NCBI RefSeq assembly: GCF_900116285.1
Contig: NZ_FPAJ01000001.1
Span: forward strand, 496,001-560,000
Length of the DNA: 64,000 nt
Source: Sulfitobacter marinus
GTDB lineage: Bacteria > Pseudomonadota > Alphaproteobacteria > Rhodobacterales > Rhodobacteraceae
Reading direction: 5' to 3'
Shown piece by piece: positions 33,786 through 44,085 of the stretch. The notes beneath the pieces were generated by a model, which worked only from the letters and a program-made list of their open reading frames with translations, did not search any database and was not told the DNA's origin. A program made the translations under genes and the position numbers. Position 1 is the first letter of the stretch; each line of letters starts with the position of its first letter.

Positions 33786-33917
33786 ATGAAAGCGTTTCTA
33801 ACCGCCGTCGTCGCCATGGTTGTCATTGCTGCGGGGGCCTATCAGATTTTAGAGGTTATCAACGTGTCCACGGCCAAAGCGGGCACGTCGTCAGAGAACG
33901 TGCGCCTGTCCGATTAG
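33786..33917 (+). CDS. Small single-pass membrane peptide at end of FDH operon
   Basis: A 43-residue peptide (MKAFLTAVVAMVVIAAGAYQ...) with one hydrophobic helix and a short polar tail ending ENVRLSD. The ATG follows AAGGAG and begins one base after the gamma stop, so it belongs to the operon. It could be a small FDH subunit or assembly factor; I do not recognise a named family. Confidence 0.6.
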   Translation: MKAFLTAVVAMVVIAAGAYQILEVINVSTAKAGTSSENVRLSD

Positions 33918-33961
33918 GGGGCTGTAATGCCCTAGAACGTCAGAAAATTATGTATACCCTA

Positions 33962-33987
33962 GCAATCAAAGTGATCACTTTGATTGC
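33962..33987. promoter_or_regulatory. 26-bp perfect palindrome before the BKACE-family gene
   Basis: The half GCAATCAAAGTGA is followed directly by its exact reverse complement, giving a 26-bp dyad without spacer. It is flanked by ATACCC...GGGTAT, making a second, interrupted dyad from about 33953 to 34016. No T run follows, so an operator is more likely than a terminator. No regulator gene is adjacent. Confidence 0.6.
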
Positions 33988-34019
33988 AGATGAAGTTCGC
34001 GTTCTATTGAGGGTATAAA

Positions 34020-34730
34020 ATGATCATACAGGCATGTTTGAACGGGGCACGTCCAAAGGAATACCATCCGGCGCTACCGCTTACGATAGAGGCTATGATA
34101 CGGGATGCGGCGGAGTGCGTTGCCGCAGGCGCGAACGAGCTGCACATTCACCCTCGCGGGCTCGACGAACGCGAAAGCCTTGCTGATGTGGACCCACTTA
34201 TGCGCGGTATCCGTCAGGCCTGTCCGGGTACTCTGGTAGGGGTTTCGACTGGGGCTTGGATTGAGGATGACATTGAACTGACACGAGAACGGATCGCGGC
34301 GTGGTCGGTGCTTCCCGACTATGCATCCGTCAACCTTTCAGAAGCCGACGCACCAGCCATCTTTTCACTGCTTTCAAAGAAAGGCGTCGGTATCGAAGCC
34401 GGTCTCGCCACAGTCGCAGATGCGAAGCGGTTTGTGACCTTACCCGAGTGCCACAAGGTGTTTCGGGTATTGTTCGAAATCGAAGAGCAGGACTTGGACC
34501 GCGCCGAAGCCATCCTAGCTGGCATTGTCGCAGTATTGGAGGACGCGGGGATACACCGTTCTATCCTGCTACACGGTTTCGACGCCACAGTTTGGCATTT
34601 CGTGCGCAAGGCGCGCGTAAGAGGGTGGTCAACTCGTGTCGGGCTTGAAGATGGACGTTTGTTACAAGACCAATCAGTGGCACCTTCCAACGCAAGCCTT
34701 GTCGCCGAAGCGGTAGCACTGTGGAACTGA
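34020..34730 (+). CDS. BKACE-family (3-keto-5-aminohexanoate cleavage-type, DUF849) enzyme
   Basis: A 236-residue TIM barrel protein with the family's metal-binding HIHPRG motif, STGAWIEDD, and the late RVGLEDGRLL motif. BKACE enzymes condense a beta-keto acid with acetyl-CoA to give acetoacetate and a CoA ester. It is shorter than the usual 270-310 residues. Codon use differs from neighbours: several ATA and TTA codons, rare elsewhere here, suggest transfer. It stands alone between the FDH operon and tRNA-Gly. GAGGG lies seven bases before the ATG. The substrate is not predictable. Confidence 0.72.
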   Translation: MIIQACLNGARPKEYHPALPLTIEAMIRDAAECVAAGANELHIHPRGLDERESLADVDPLMRGIRQACPGTLVGVSTGAWIEDDIELTRERIAAWSVLPDYASVNLSEADAPAIFSLLSKKGVGIEAGLATVADAKRFVTLPECHKVFRVLFEIEEQDLDRAEAILAGIVAVLEDAGIHRSILLHGFDATVWHFVRKARVRGWSTRVGLEDGRLLQDQSVAPSNASLVAEAVALWN

Positions 34731-34744
34731 CCTTGATTTCGGCT

Positions 34745-34818
34745 TGGAGCGGGTAACGAGAATCGAACTCGTAACTAAAGCTTGGGAAGCTGCCGTGATA
34801 CCTTTTCACCATACCCGC
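34745..34818 (-). tRNA. tRNA-Gly (anticodon CCC)
   Basis: Minus-strand cloverleaf: acceptor GCGGGTA with TACCCGC, D arm GTGA...TCAC, anticodon loop TTCCCAA giving CCC, T loop TTCGATT and an encoded CCA (34745-34747). The anticodon stem GCAGC/GCTTT has one C-U mismatch. Length 74 bases. Confidence 0.92.
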
Positions 34819-34861
34819 GCGCCGTGGACCTGATTTAGGTCGTGGCGCACAAGGCGTCAAG

Positions 34862-35698
34862 TCAGGACTTGCGGGCGGTGAAAAAGTTAATCTCGGCGGG
34901 GATGGCGTGGTTGTCAAATTGCCCAAAGGCATCGGTCATTGTGGCCTGAATGCGGGCTTGGGCGGGCAGGTCTGCGTCGAAATGTTTGATTGTCCCTGCG
35001 GCAGGGCCGACATGCATGGACAGCGCAGCGACGTCGGCTGCACCGCCGGGCAGGGTGAATTGCATGCTCTCGGCCGAACCGTCGATATCCGTGAACCCCG
35101 CGCGGTCCAGCATCGCGCATGTTTTGGTTAGATCACGCAGGGCAAAGGGGCCGGGGGCGTCCGGGTCGGTCTTCGGCGGCGCGCCCAGTTCGGCCTTGGC
35201 AATCTGGGCGGCCAGCGTGAACCACGGGTTCGCAGGGATTTGCCCCCATGTGGCAAAGCTAAGCGTGGCACCGGGTTTCATCGCCCGGCCAATGTTTTCA
35301 AACGCGGCCTGCGTATCGGCAAAAAACATCACCCCGAACCGCGAGATGACATAATCGAAATGCGCCGCCTTTAACGGGCTATCGGCGGCATCGGCCAATT
35401 CAATCTGGGTCCATGGCATTTGCGCCGTCCGTTCGCGCGCCCGTGCCACCATGGTGGCCGATATATCGACGGCAAGCACGTGGCCGTCCGGTCCGACGGC
35501 GCGCCCGGCCTGCACCGCTGACCCGCCCGTGCCGCAGCCGATGTCCAGAACACTTTGATTTGGCTGCAATCCTGCGCGGGCAATGACCCCGTCCAACACG
35601 GGGGCCAAGAATGCGTCCAGCGGTCCCTCATAGGTGACCCAGGTTGGCCCAGCGTTATTGGTCCAGAATTCCTCTTGGTCGTGGTTGGCAAGCGACAT
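34862..35698 (-). CDS. Class I SAM-dependent methyltransferase (UbiE-like)
   Basis: A 278-residue Rossmann methyltransferase with motif I VLDIGCGTGGSAVQAG, motif II LAVDISATMVARARER, acidic post-I ELADAADSPL and GRAMKPGATLSFATWG. It is closest in style to the small UbiE/COQ5-like group that methylates small molecules. It lies just downstream of, and in the same direction as, the ASKHA ferredoxin gene, so both may be co-transcribed, but the substrate cannot be told. Confidence 0.78.
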   Translation of the reverse strand: MSLANHDQEEFWTNNAGPTWVTYEGPLDAFLAPVLDGVIARAGLQPNQSVLDIGCGTGGSAVQAGRAVGPDGHVLAVDISATMVARARERTAQMPWTQIELADAADSPLKAAHFDYVISRFGVMFFADTQAAFENIGRAMKPGATLSFATWGQIPANPWFTLAAQIAKAELGAPPKTDPDAPGPFALRDLTKTCAMLDRAGFTDIDGSAESMQFTLPGGAADVAALSMHVGPAAGTIKHFDADLPAQARIQATMTDAFGQFDNHAIPAEINFFTARKS

Positions 35699-35720
35699 GG
35701 GTATTTATCCTTGGGCTTTG

Positions 35721-37760
35721 TTAACCGCGCCGACGGCGACGGCCACCCCCCGCACCATCGCCACCACCTGTGTTAAAGGTCGCGGTGGGCAGGGTGACAA
35801 TACTGTTCAGGATCGGGAACGGTTCAACGGCATTGGGGATGGCCGAGGCGTTTACAAAATGCTCTTGAAAGCGTGGCTCGATCGCGGTCTCGATCTTGTG
35901 GATATTGCGCACGGTTTCTTCGATCTCCGCACGGCTGGCGCTGTTCAGCAGGGCAATCCGCGCGCCGGTGCCTGCGGCGTTCCCGGCTGATGTGACCTTG
36001 TCCAGCGGGGCGTCGGGGATCATCCCCAAAACCATCGCGTGCTTGGTGCTGATATGTGCGCCAAAGGCACCGGCCAGAACGACGCGGTCCACCTTATCGA
36101 CGCCGAATTTATCCATCAGCAGGCGCGCACCTGAATACAGCGCGGCCTTGGCCATCTGGATTTCGCGGATATCGCGGTTGGTCACGGTGATCTTGGGACC
36201 ACCATTGGCGGTGCCGTCATAGACCAGATAGGAATTGGTGCGTCCGTCGGCAAAAACCATAGGCGATCCGGTTTGCTCGGCAGTGCCGATCAGGCCGGGG
36301 GCGTCCACGATACCGTGAATGCGCATCTCGGCGACCATCTCGATAATGCCCGACCCGCAGATACCGGTCACACCGCTTGCGCCGATCTCGGCCTCGAACG
36401 CCGGATCATCCGACCACAGATCGCTGCCGATCACCTTGAAGCGCGCGATCTTGGTCACGGGGTCAATTTCGACCCGCTCAATCGCGCCGGGGGCGGCGCG
36501 TTGCCCGCTGCTGATCTGTGCGCCCTCGAATGCGGGGCCGGTGGGCGAGGAACAAGCCAGCACCTTCTCGCGGTTGCCCAGCAGGATTTCAGCGTTGGTG
36601 CCGACATCGACGACCAATACCAGATCGTCGGATTTATCCGGTGCCTCTGACAGCGCGACGGCGGCGGCATCGGCCCCCACATGGCCCGCAATACAAGGCA
36701 GGAAATAGATCCGCGCGGACGGATGAATGGTCAGGTCCAGCTCAACCGCGCGCATACGCAGCGCGTTGGATGTGGCCAAGGCGAAGGGGGCTTGCCCCAG
36801 CTCGAACGGATCAATGCCCAAAAACAGGTGGTGCATGACGGGGTTGCAGACGAAAACAGCATCCACGATCAGGCCCTTATCTACGCCACCCTCGGCGCAA
36901 ATCTCGTCGAACAGGGTGTTCATGCCAGCACGCACCGCGCGGGTCATTTCATCCGCACCACCCTCGTTCATCATGGAATAGCTGACCCTGCTCATCAAAT
37001 CCTCACCAAAGCGGATTTGCGGGTTCATCACACCTGAGGACGCGACAACCTCTCCGGTCTGCAAGTCGCACAGATGCGCGGCAATGGTGGTGGAGCCCAG
37101 ATCGACGGCCAGCCCGTAAACCGTGCCCTCGTAAAACCCCGGCCACAGATGCATGATGCGGGGCGGGTTTTCATCATCGCCCAGATGCACGGCCACGGTG
37201 ACTTTCCAATCGCCCTTGCGCAAAATCTTTTGCATCACCTGCAATATCTGCAAATCGGCCTTAACGTTCTCAAGCTCCCATTGATCCTTTAGTGCGGCGC
37301 ATAGACGCTCCAGATCGCCAGAGGGATCATGCATGTCAGGTTCCTGCACCTCGACATAAAACAGCTTGGTTGACGGGTTCAGCACAATGTCGCGTGCCTC
37401 GGCCCGCTTGCGGACGACTTGTTTGTGCACCTGGCTTTCGGCGGGGACGTCAATCACCACATCGCCCATCACCTGCGCCTGACACCCCAGCCGTCGCCCG
37501 TCGATCAGGCCGCGCTTGTCCTGATACCGCTGCTCAACGCTGTTCCAGTCGCTTAGCGCGTCATCTTTTACCGTCACGCCATGTTTGGGAAATTGACCGT
37601 AGCCCGGGGTCACCTGACATTTTGAACATATCCCGCGCCCGCCACAGACCGAATCCAGATCCACGCCCAATTGACGTGCCGCTGTCAGAATGGGGGTGCC
37701 TTTCGCAAAATGGCCGCGCTTGCCCGAAGGCGTGAATACCACCAGTGGATCGTTGCTCAT
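35721..37760 (-). CDS. ASKHA-domain ferredoxin (RamA-like corrinoid-protein activase)
   Basis: A 679-residue protein. An N-terminal 2Fe-2S ferredoxin domain (CGGRGICSKCQV, then the fourth Cys in RRLGCQAQV) is followed by a linker and a large ASKHA ATPase region with VYGLAVDLGSTTIAAHL, VDVGTNAEILLGN and GSGIIEMVAE. This architecture belongs to proteins that use ATP and an electron to reactivate corrinoid methyltransferases. The C-terminal tail is Gly/Arg-rich (GGGDGAGGGRRRRR). The start at 37760 (MSNDPLVV) has GAGGA upstream; the frame is open to 37832. No corrinoid protein or methyltransferase partner lies beside it. Confidence 0.82.
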   Translation of the reverse strand: MSNDPLVVFTPSGKRGHFAKGTPILTAARQLGVDLDSVCGGRGICSKCQVTPGYGQFPKHGVTVKDDALSDWNSVEQRYQDKRGLIDGRRLGCQAQVMGDVVIDVPAESQVHKQVVRKRAEARDIVLNPSTKLFYVEVQEPDMHDPSGDLERLCAALKDQWELENVKADLQILQVMQKILRKGDWKVTVAVHLGDDENPPRIMHLWPGFYEGTVYGLAVDLGSTTIAAHLCDLQTGEVVASSGVMNPQIRFGEDLMSRVSYSMMNEGGADEMTRAVRAGMNTLFDEICAEGGVDKGLIVDAVFVCNPVMHHLFLGIDPFELGQAPFALATSNALRMRAVELDLTIHPSARIYFLPCIAGHVGADAAAVALSEAPDKSDDLVLVVDVGTNAEILLGNREKVLACSSPTGPAFEGAQISSGQRAAPGAIERVEIDPVTKIARFKVIGSDLWSDDPAFEAEIGASGVTGICGSGIIEMVAEMRIHGIVDAPGLIGTAEQTGSPMVFADGRTNSYLVYDGTANGGPKITVTNRDIREIQMAKAALYSGARLLMDKFGVDKVDRVVLAGAFGAHISTKHAMVLGMIPDAPLDKVTSAGNAAGTGARIALLNSASRAEIEETVRNIHKIETAIEPRFQEHFVNASAIPNAVEPFPILNSIVTLPTATFNTGGGDGAGGGRRRRRG

Positions 37761-37853
37761 CAAATCAGTCCTCAAAACCTTTGCCGCAACATAGCGAAGG
37801 CTGCGCGAGACGAAAGCCAAGATACGTCGCAAAATGCCGCATCCGCGCCCTCG

Positions 37854-37897
37854 CTTCTCTGGCTTTCAAATATTCTGGGGTTCGGGGCAACGCCCCG
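37854..37897 (-). repeat. Dispersed hairpin-tail repeat, copy B
   Basis: Read on the minus strand: hairpin CGGGGC-GTT-GCCCCG, then AACCCCAGAATATTTGAAAGCC and AGAGAAG. It is the most diverged of the four copies and lies between the agmatinase-like gene and the ASKHA ferredoxin gene, in their orientation. Confidence 0.55.
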
Positions 37898-37930
37898 TTC
37901 CACGCAAAGCCAAATAGAAACGCATAAACC

Positions 37931-38887
37931 TCAAGCCCCACGCGCATAAAAGATGAAGCCCAGAAAGTTCAACAACAGTTGCGCGGCCAGAATGGATGTC
38001 GATCCCGTGGGGTCATAATCCGGCGCGACCTCAACCAGATCAATTCCCACAATCTCGTGGCGTTTGGCGGCGGCTTGCAGCAGCTCCAAAACCTCGTAGT
38101 ACAAGAACCCACCATGTGACGGCGTTCCAGTCCCCGGTGCAATCGACGGGCAAAACGCATCAATATCGATCGTCACATACAGCCGCGCACCCTCGGGCAC
38201 ATGAGCCAAGACGCCCATTGTCCCCATCTTGCGCGCTTGCCGGACCGAGATGATGTCAGACCCCATCGCGCGGGCATCGTCATAGCCTTCACGCGCGGTG
38301 GAGCTGACATTGCGGATGCCGACCTGCGTCAACCCGGTGACATAATCCTGCTCTGCTGCGCGGTGCATGGGGTTGCCGTGGCCATGGCGCACGCCGTGGC
38401 GTTCATCGACAAAATCCAGATGCGCATCGATCTGGAGAACATGAATGTCGCCTTGACCATCGAACGCGCGGATACAGGGGATGTTGATCGAATGATCGCC
38501 ACCAATCACGACGGGCAGGGCACCGGCATCCAAAATCGCCCGCACGCCGGTTTCAATATTGGCATGGCTTTGTTCGGTGTCGGTATGCACGATGTCGGCA
38601 TCGCCAATATCGACGATGTTCACGTCACCCGGCAGGTATACCGCATCATCTTCGTGGTCATAGGCCCCCGCGTGGCCAAAGCTGAACAGGGTCGATGCCT
38701 CGCGTACGCCGCGCGGGCCGAACCGTGCCCCTGCGCGCCATTGCGTGCCTGCATCAAAGGGGGCACCCAGAATGGCGACATCGGCGTCCAGCGCGGCCCA
38801 ATCTGGCTGATAGGGGCGTTTACCAAAGGTCGAAATGCCCACAAAAGGCAGATCCAGCCTGCCGCCGTCATATCCGTGATTGGCCAT
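37931..38887 (-). CDS. speB: Agmatinase-like ureohydrolase
   Basis: A 318-residue manganese ureohydrolase of the arginase/agmatinase family. Metal-binding pieces are VVIGGDHSI, IDAHLDFVDE and the third motif VTIDIDAFCPSIAPGTGTP. The usual Asp-Pro of the third motif is Cys-Pro here; the two metal-binding aspartates of DID remain. It hydrolyses a guanidino compound, agmatine or a relative, releasing urea. Substrate choice within the family is hard to read, so the name is provisional. No polyamine genes are adjacent. Confidence 0.78.
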   Translation of the reverse strand: MANHGYDGGRLDLPFVGISTFGKRPYQPDWAALDADVAILGAPFDAGTQWRAGARFGPRGVREASTLFSFGHAGAYDHEDDAVYLPGDVNIVDIGDADIVHTDTEQSHANIETGVRAILDAGALPVVIGGDHSINIPCIRAFDGQGDIHVLQIDAHLDFVDERHGVRHGHGNPMHRAAEQDYVTGLTQVGIRNVSSTAREGYDDARAMGSDIISVRQARKMGTMGVLAHVPEGARLYVTIDIDAFCPSIAPGTGTPSHGGFLYYEVLELLQAAAKRHEIVGIDLVEVAPDYDPTGSTSILAAQLLLNFLGFIFYARGA

Positions 38888-38903
38888 AGTAACGCTCCGT
38901 TAA

Positions 38904-40484
<1,581 letters not shown>

Positions 40485-40530
40485 CGCTGATAAGGCACTG
40501 CTTTGAAAGGCAAATGAACGTGGCACTTAC

Positions 40531-41688
40531 ATGACCCCCGGCGCACGCGTCGCAGCGGCGATCGAGATTTTGAACACGATGTCTGACGGGCTTCCTGCTG
40601 AGCAGGCCCTGACACGTTGGGGGCGGGGGAACCGCTTTGCCGGATCCAAGGATCGCGCCGCAATACGCGATCATGTGTTTGACGTGCTGCGCCAGCGCCG
40701 GACTGCTGCGCATCTTGGCGGGGGCGAGACCGGGCGCGCTTTGATGATCGGGATATTGCGTGCACAACACGCTGATATCAATGGGCTTTTAAACGGGGTA
40801 GGGCATGCGCCTCAGCCTCTGACCGAGGCAGAGCAACCGCTGTCGGTCGCAGCTGAGGAGGCGGTGCATTGGAACCTGCCGGACTGGATTATTCCTCAGT
40901 TCAAAGCATCGCTTCAAGACCGGGTTGAAGCCGTTGCCCTTGCTCTTCAGGCGCGTGCGCCGATCACATTGCGGGTCAATATGGCCAAGACGACACCACA
41001 GGCCGCAGCGGTGGCCTTGGCCGAGCAGGGCATTGAAACACGGGCTAATCCACTGGCAGACACGGCGCTGACGGTAACCGCAGGAGAGCGTAAAATTCGC
41101 AATTCTGACAGCTACTTACAGGGAATGGTTGAACTGCAGGACGCGTCGAGCCAAGCAGTTGTTGCCGCCATACCACCTGCGGGCCGCGTTCTGGATTACT
41201 GTGCGGGCGGCGGTGGTAAATCACTGGCGCTGGCGGCGGGTCCGGCGACAGAAACCGCCGCGCATGATATTGACCCGCGGCGCATGCAGGATCTGCCAAC
41301 CCGCGCTGCCCGTGCAGGCAGCTCTATTCGTCAGATCGAGACAGATAATTTGCGGAATGAAGCTCCCTTTGATGTGGTTTTATGCGATGCGCCGTGTTCA
41401 GGCAGCGGGGCATGGCGCCGCTCCCCCGAAGGAAAGTGGACGCTCTCAGCCACCCGACTGGAAGAGTTAACGCAGGTGCAGGACAGTATTTTGGACGCGG
41501 CAATACCGTTGACCGCCGCGAATGGATGTTTGGTGTACGCCACATGTTCGATACTTGCGTGTGAAAATGAAGATCGAATTAACGCCTTCTTACAGCGGCA
41601 TCCTGATTGGTCGGTCGGGTTTCAAAAGCGGTTTGACACAAACGACGATGGCGACGGATTTTTCACAGCACACTTGAGGCGAAATTAG
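40531..41688 (+). CDS. RsmB/NOP-family RNA cytosine-5 methyltransferase
   Basis: A 385-residue protein. A helical NusB-like N-terminal part is followed by a catalytic domain with VLDYCAGGGGKSLALAA (SAM site), DAPCSGSGAWRRSPEGKW (motif IV, catalytic-pair Cys) and VYATCSILACENED (motif VI, nucleophilic Cys). This is the pattern of 16S rRNA m5C methyltransferases. It follows guaB by 46 bases in the same direction. GTG at 40519 or the ATG at 40531 could start it; the ATG is used, with a weak ribosome site. Confidence 0.86.
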   Translation: MTPGARVAAAIEILNTMSDGLPAEQALTRWGRGNRFAGSKDRAAIRDHVFDVLRQRRTAAHLGGGETGRALMIGILRAQHADINGLLNGVGHAPQPLTEAEQPLSVAAEEAVHWNLPDWIIPQFKASLQDRVEAVALALQARAPITLRVNMAKTTPQAAAVALAEQGIETRANPLADTALTVTAGERKIRNSDSYLQGMVELQDASSQAVVAAIPPAGRVLDYCAGGGGKSLALAAGPATETAAHDIDPRRMQDLPTRAARAGSSIRQIETDNLRNEAPFDVVLCDAPCSGSGAWRRSPEGKWTLSATRLEELTQVQDSILDAAIPLTAANGCLVYATCSILACENEDRINAFLQRHPDWSVGFQKRFDTNDDGDGFFTAHLRRN

Positions 41689-41802
41689 AACTGTGTATTG
41701 TCAACCTATACGTGTTTTTTGGGTTGTGCTGAGCTATTTCATCTTCCCTTAACCTTACTTCACGTAGATCGATGGTAAGTTCTATGTGCAGGAGGGTCGT
41801 TT

Positions 41803-44085
41803 TTGTCAAAGCCGAACAACGAAGCACTGGTTAGGCGCAAGCGGTTGCTTATCGTTGTTTTCGCGGCCGTCGTTGCGGCTATTGCAGCGGTTGTTTCGCA
41901 AAATCATCCCCTTACCATCGTGTTTATGGCGGCAGCAGGCGCTTTTTTAAGCGTTGCGGCCCTCGGGTTTGTCGCAGATGTCATTTCGGTTAACCGGCGC
42001 GGCAAGGACCGACAGGCCATTGTCGATTTTATCGCCAATGACGCCAGCCCTAGTGTCTTTGCCACCGAAGATGGGGTGGTCACTGCGCAAAACTTGGCCG
42101 CAGCAGCATTGTGCAAGGTCAACCCGGCAGAGTCCGTGACGGCGTTTTTATCCAGCCAGTTCGCTAATCCTTCGGCCATTGTTTTCCGGTTGCAAGATCG
42201 CGCGGAAAAAACCGGTGCCGCGCGCGAGGATATCGTCACACGGTCGGGTCATGTGCGTCTTTCCCTGCACCGGGTTACGGATGGATTTCTGTGGCGTGTG
42301 GAAACCATCCAGGAAAAGGGCCCCGCGCGGTCGCGTGATTTTGAACAGTCTTTGCCCATGATGATGGTGGGCCGATCCGGTGCCGTCTTGTTCATGAACG
42401 AGGCGTCGCGCGGGTTGATTGGCAGCCGGGTCAAAACGCTGGACCGCGTCTTTAAGGCATTGCCTGTTACTCATGGCGATCTGGCCGAGGTCATGACCGT
42501 CGAGGGCGAAGAAACCATGCTGGTCGGAGAGCTTGAGGCCGGTGCGGGTCGTAAGGCATTGTATTTATTGCCCGCCTACGCGCCACGATCGCAGGATGCG
42601 GAATGGCGCGGGTTTCAGGAATTACCGATTCCTTTAATCAAGATCGCCCCGAATGGCGCAGTGATGTCGTATAATCAGATGGCGGAAAATCTGGTTGGCC
42701 CCCAGCTACAGCCCGGAGCGCCCTTGGCGTCTCTGATGGAAGGTTTGGGGCGGTCGATCAATGACTGGCTGACGGAAACGCTTGACGGCAAATTGATGCA
42801 GAAATCCGAGTTTTTGCGCTTGAAACGCGATGACCGCGAGGCGTTTGTCCAAGTGACGTTAAGCCTTGTGACCGATCAGGGGGAGCCTGCATTAATCGCG
42901 GTGCTGAACGATGCGACACAGCTAAAAACCCTTGAGGCGCAGTTTGTGCAAAGCCAGAAGATGCAGGCAATCGGGCAATTAGCTGGGGGGGTTGCACATG
43001 ATTTCAATAACCTGCTGACTGCGATCTCCGGCCATTGTGATCTTTTGCTTTTGCGCCATGATCAGGGGGATTCTGATTACAGTGACCTGATCCAAATTAA
43101 CCAAAATACCAACCGTGCCGCTGCATTGGTAGGGCAGTTGCTGGCGTTTTCCCGCAAACAGACATTGCAACCGGAAACGCTGGATCTGCGCGATACGCTG
43201 GCCGATCTGACGCATCTGTTGAATAGGCTTGTGGGTGAAAAAGTGACCCTGACCCTACGCCATGATCCGGTGCTTAAACCGATACGCGCTGACAAAAGGC
43301 AATTAGAACAGGTTCTTATGAACCTTGTCGTGAACGCCCGCGATGCAATGCAGGACGGCGGAGAGATCAAGATCACCACCGAATGCTTGGACTTGCAAGA
43401 ACCGCTGTCCCGCGACCGCGTGAGCGTACCGCCGGGCCAATATGTAACGTTGCAGGTCGCGGACGAAGGCACTGGGATAGCTGAGGATAAGCTGCAAAAG
43501 GTGTTTGAGCCGTTCTACACGACCAAGCGTACAGGCGAGGGGACCGGCTTGGGGCTGTCGACGGCCTATGGGATTATCAAGCAATCGGGCGGTTTCATCT
43601 TTGCGGATAGCACCGTCGGCGTCGGAACCGTCTTTACCCTTTATTTTCCTGTGTTAACAAGAGCCATGACACAAAAACCAGACAAGGCGGCCGCGCCAGC
43701 AGCAGCGGCCACAAATTTCGACGATGGCATCATTCTACTGGTAGAGGATGAAGCACCGGTGCGCGCCTTTGCCAGCCGTGCCTTGCGGATGCGGGGCTAT
43801 ACCGTGCTAGAGGCCGAATCTGCCGAGATGGCGCTGAAAACCCTTGAGGATGAGACATTGAACGTCGATGTCTTCGTCACAGATGTGATTATGCCGGGGA
43901 TGGACGGGCCAAGTTGGGTGCGTGAGGCGCTGAAAGACCGGCCAGGCGTGCCCGTCGTATTCGTGTCAGGTTATGCAGAGGATAGTTTTGGCGCGGAGCA
44001 AACGGCCATTCCAAACTCTGTTTTCTTGCCAAAACCATTCTCGCTTACTGATTTGACGAACACGGTCCATAGCCAAATGCGCTGA
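41803..44085 (+). CDS. cckA: CckA hybrid histidine kinase (cell-cycle/CtrA phosphorelay), TTG start
   Basis: A 760-residue hybrid kinase. Two membrane helices (about residues 13-60) are followed by PAS-like regions, a HisKA domain with GGVAHDFNNLLTAISGHCDLL, an ATPase domain (VNARDAM, DEGTGI, FEPFYTTK, GTGLGLS) and a C-terminal receiver with the phospho-acceptor in VFVTDVIMPGMDGP. The order and sequence match CckA, which feeds ChpT and CtrA; in roseobacters this pathway controls motility and gene transfer agent release. It starts at TTG 41803, six bases after GGAGGG; no ATG is better placed. Its stop abuts the stop of the convergent gene with no base between. Confidence 0.9.
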   Translation: MSKPNNEALVRRKRLLIVVFAAVVAAIAAVVSQNHPLTIVFMAAAGAFLSVAALGFVADVISVNRRGKDRQAIVDFIANDASPSVFATEDGVVTAQNLAAAALCKVNPAESVTAFLSSQFANPSAIVFRLQDRAEKTGAAREDIVTRSGHVRLSLHRVTDGFLWRVETIQEKGPARSRDFEQSLPMMMVGRSGAVLFMNEASRGLIGSRVKTLDRVFKALPVTHGDLAEVMTVEGEETMLVGELEAGAGRKALYLLPAYAPRSQDAEWRGFQELPIPLIKIAPNGAVMSYNQMAENLVGPQLQPGAPLASLMEGLGRSINDWLTETLDGKLMQKSEFLRLKRDDREAFVQVTLSLVTDQGEPALIAVLNDATQLKTLEAQFVQSQKMQAIGQLAGGVAHDFNNLLTAISGHCDLLLLRHDQGDSDYSDLIQINQNTNRAAALVGQLLAFSRKQTLQPETLDLRDTLADLTHLLNRLVGEKVTLTLRHDPVLKPIRADKRQLEQVLMNLVVNARDAMQDGGEIKITTECLDLQEPLSRDRVSVPPGQYVTLQVADEGTGIAEDKLQKVFEPFYTTKRTGEGTGLGLSTAYGIIKQSGGFIFADSTVGVGTVFTLYFPVLTRAMTQKPDKAAAPAAAATNFDDGIILLVEDEAPVRAFASRALRMRGYTVLEAESAEMALKTLEDETLNVDVFVTDVIMPGMDGPSWVREALKDRPGVPVVFVSGYAEDSFGAEQTAIPNSVFLPKPFSLTDLTNTVHSQMR

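Noticed and set aside
33918-34818. Integrated element with direct repeats at tRNA-Gly
   Set aside because: The tRNA 3' end sequence is not repeated on the other side of the BKACE-family gene and no integrase is present, so a classical att-flanked island is not supported.
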